DNA of 64,000 nucleotides from Protopterus annectens. Lineage: Eukaryota > Chordata > Ceratodontiformes > Protopteridae. The notes below the pieces were generated by a model that saw only the letters and a list, made by a program, of their open reading frames with translations, did not search any database and was not told the origin of the DNA. Each line of letters begins with the position of its first letter. Position 1 is the stretch's first letter. Positions 63,667 through 64,000 of this stretch are shown here, piece by piece. The position numbers were made by a program, and so were the translations under genes. The stretch covers positions 1,210,765,077 through 1,210,829,076 of the forward strand of contig NC_056727.1 of the NCBI RefSeq assembly GCF_019279795.1, read 5' to 3'.

Positions 63667-63996
63667 TTGAGGTTATCAAAACGTACCAGAGAATCATCAG
63701 ACAACCTAGGTAGAAGATTGAATAAACATTATGGTATTGAAGTGGTTGAAAAACACTGGAAACATGTGCCACAAAGCATCACAGAAAATGATGAAGTCTA
63801 CATCACATGGGATCACCCATTACCAACAGTTCAAAAGACAGATGCTAGAAAACTGGATATAGTGGCCCACGAAAAGAAGACAAAAGTAGCAGTGATCATT
63901 GAAATCGCCACACTCAGTGACTACAGTGTTTTGAGTATAGAGAGACACAAAGTCATAAAATACCAGGATTTGCAGGCAGAAACAAGAGCAATGTGA
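63667..63996 (+). pseudogene. ORF with restriction-endonuclease-like segment, retroelement-derived
   Basis: The 109-residue frame starts with the end of the LINE reading (RLSKRTRESSDN). It continues HYGIEVVEKHWKHVPQSITENDEVYITWDHPLPTVQ and KLDIVAHEKKTKVAVIIEIATLSDYSV, ending HKVIKYQDLQAE. The pattern D-I-V ... V-I-I-E-I-A ... K-Y-Q-D-L matches a segment I recall from metazoan retroelement proteins (usually DIV ... IIDIA-x-P-x-D ... KYQDL) with a PD-(D/E)xK-like layout. The Pro and one acidic residue differ. Family placement is from memory and uncertain. It ends at TGA four bases before the window edge. Confidence 0.5.
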
Positions 63997-64000
63997 AAGA

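Larger units (their letters stand above)
61870..63720 (+). mobile_element. LINE RT C-terminal fragment, split by a small PLE-like element
   Basis: Left part: VETVDSFKDLSIRVDAAMSFYNHINQLVNDSYRTID near 61900, and after small shifts MMKSLFVTYIRPKLEYGVTIWKP up to 62121. Right part from 63463: IWKPCKKTSMSKLERVQRKYTKGIHGCKKLSYYERLKYLNLYS. The reading across the insertion is continuous once one copy of the 16-bp duplication CAATATGGAAACCCTG is removed. The domain follows the RT palm in CR1/L2-type LINEs. The clade is not determined. Confidence 0.75.

Overview
This window looks like intergenic DNA from a large-genome vertebrate, most plausibly a lungfish or an amphibian. The grounds are its content: many DIRS-type tyrosine-recombinase (YR) retrotransposons, CR1-like and L2-like LINEs, Penelope-like elements (PLEs), a tRNA-derived SINE and microsatellites, with no L1 or Gypsy coding sequence and no recognisable host gene. 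The species cannot be settled from the sequence. Almost every coding stretch is a broken retroelement ORF. No rRNA, functional tRNA, CRISPR array or prokaryotic-style operon was seen.

Layout. 1-334 is the 5' end of a DIRS copy (A). 546-6487 is an L2-like LINE (+) split by a 5'-truncated CR1-like LINE (-, 3218-5902). 6488-32201 is one outer DIRS element (B, -). Its 3' half (6488-11312) and its gag/5' end (25036-25976 and 31495-32201) are separated by DIRS copies C (11313-15047), D (15048-19899 plus 24811-25035), E (19900-24810, nested in the 5' leader of D) and F (25977-31494, the best preserved). B also carries a SINE at 9768-9909. 33613-35765 is a decayed DIRS (G).

35770-54096 is a second nest. 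A CR1-like LINE (-) was split by a Penelope-like element (35964-52370) flanked by a 15-bp target-site duplication. The PLE was split by another CR1-like LINE (39420-49894), and that LINE by DIRS copy H (39887-46246). 54098-55297 is a decayed DIRS gag (J). 55298-61512 is DIRS copy I. 61870-63700 is a LINE split by a small PLE-like element (62122-63462) with a 16-bp target-site duplication. The window ends in an ORF carrying a restriction-endonuclease-like segment.

How the parts work. DIRS elements encode Gag (N-terminal Cys/His motif), RT, RNase H and a YR. They carry inverted terminal repeats and an internal complementary region that joins the complements of both ends, which fits circle-based integration. 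The PLE encodes an RT and a GIY-YIG endonuclease and has pseudo-LTRs with hammerhead-ribozyme-like motifs. The LINEs carry an SGNH esterase, an APE endonuclease and an RT. The SINE shares its 3' tail with the CR1-like LINE and probably used that machinery. The best candidates for a second look are the paired hammerhead-like motifs at PLE boundaries, the YR-site-like palindrome at DIRS ends, and a recurrent second open frame across DIRS pol.
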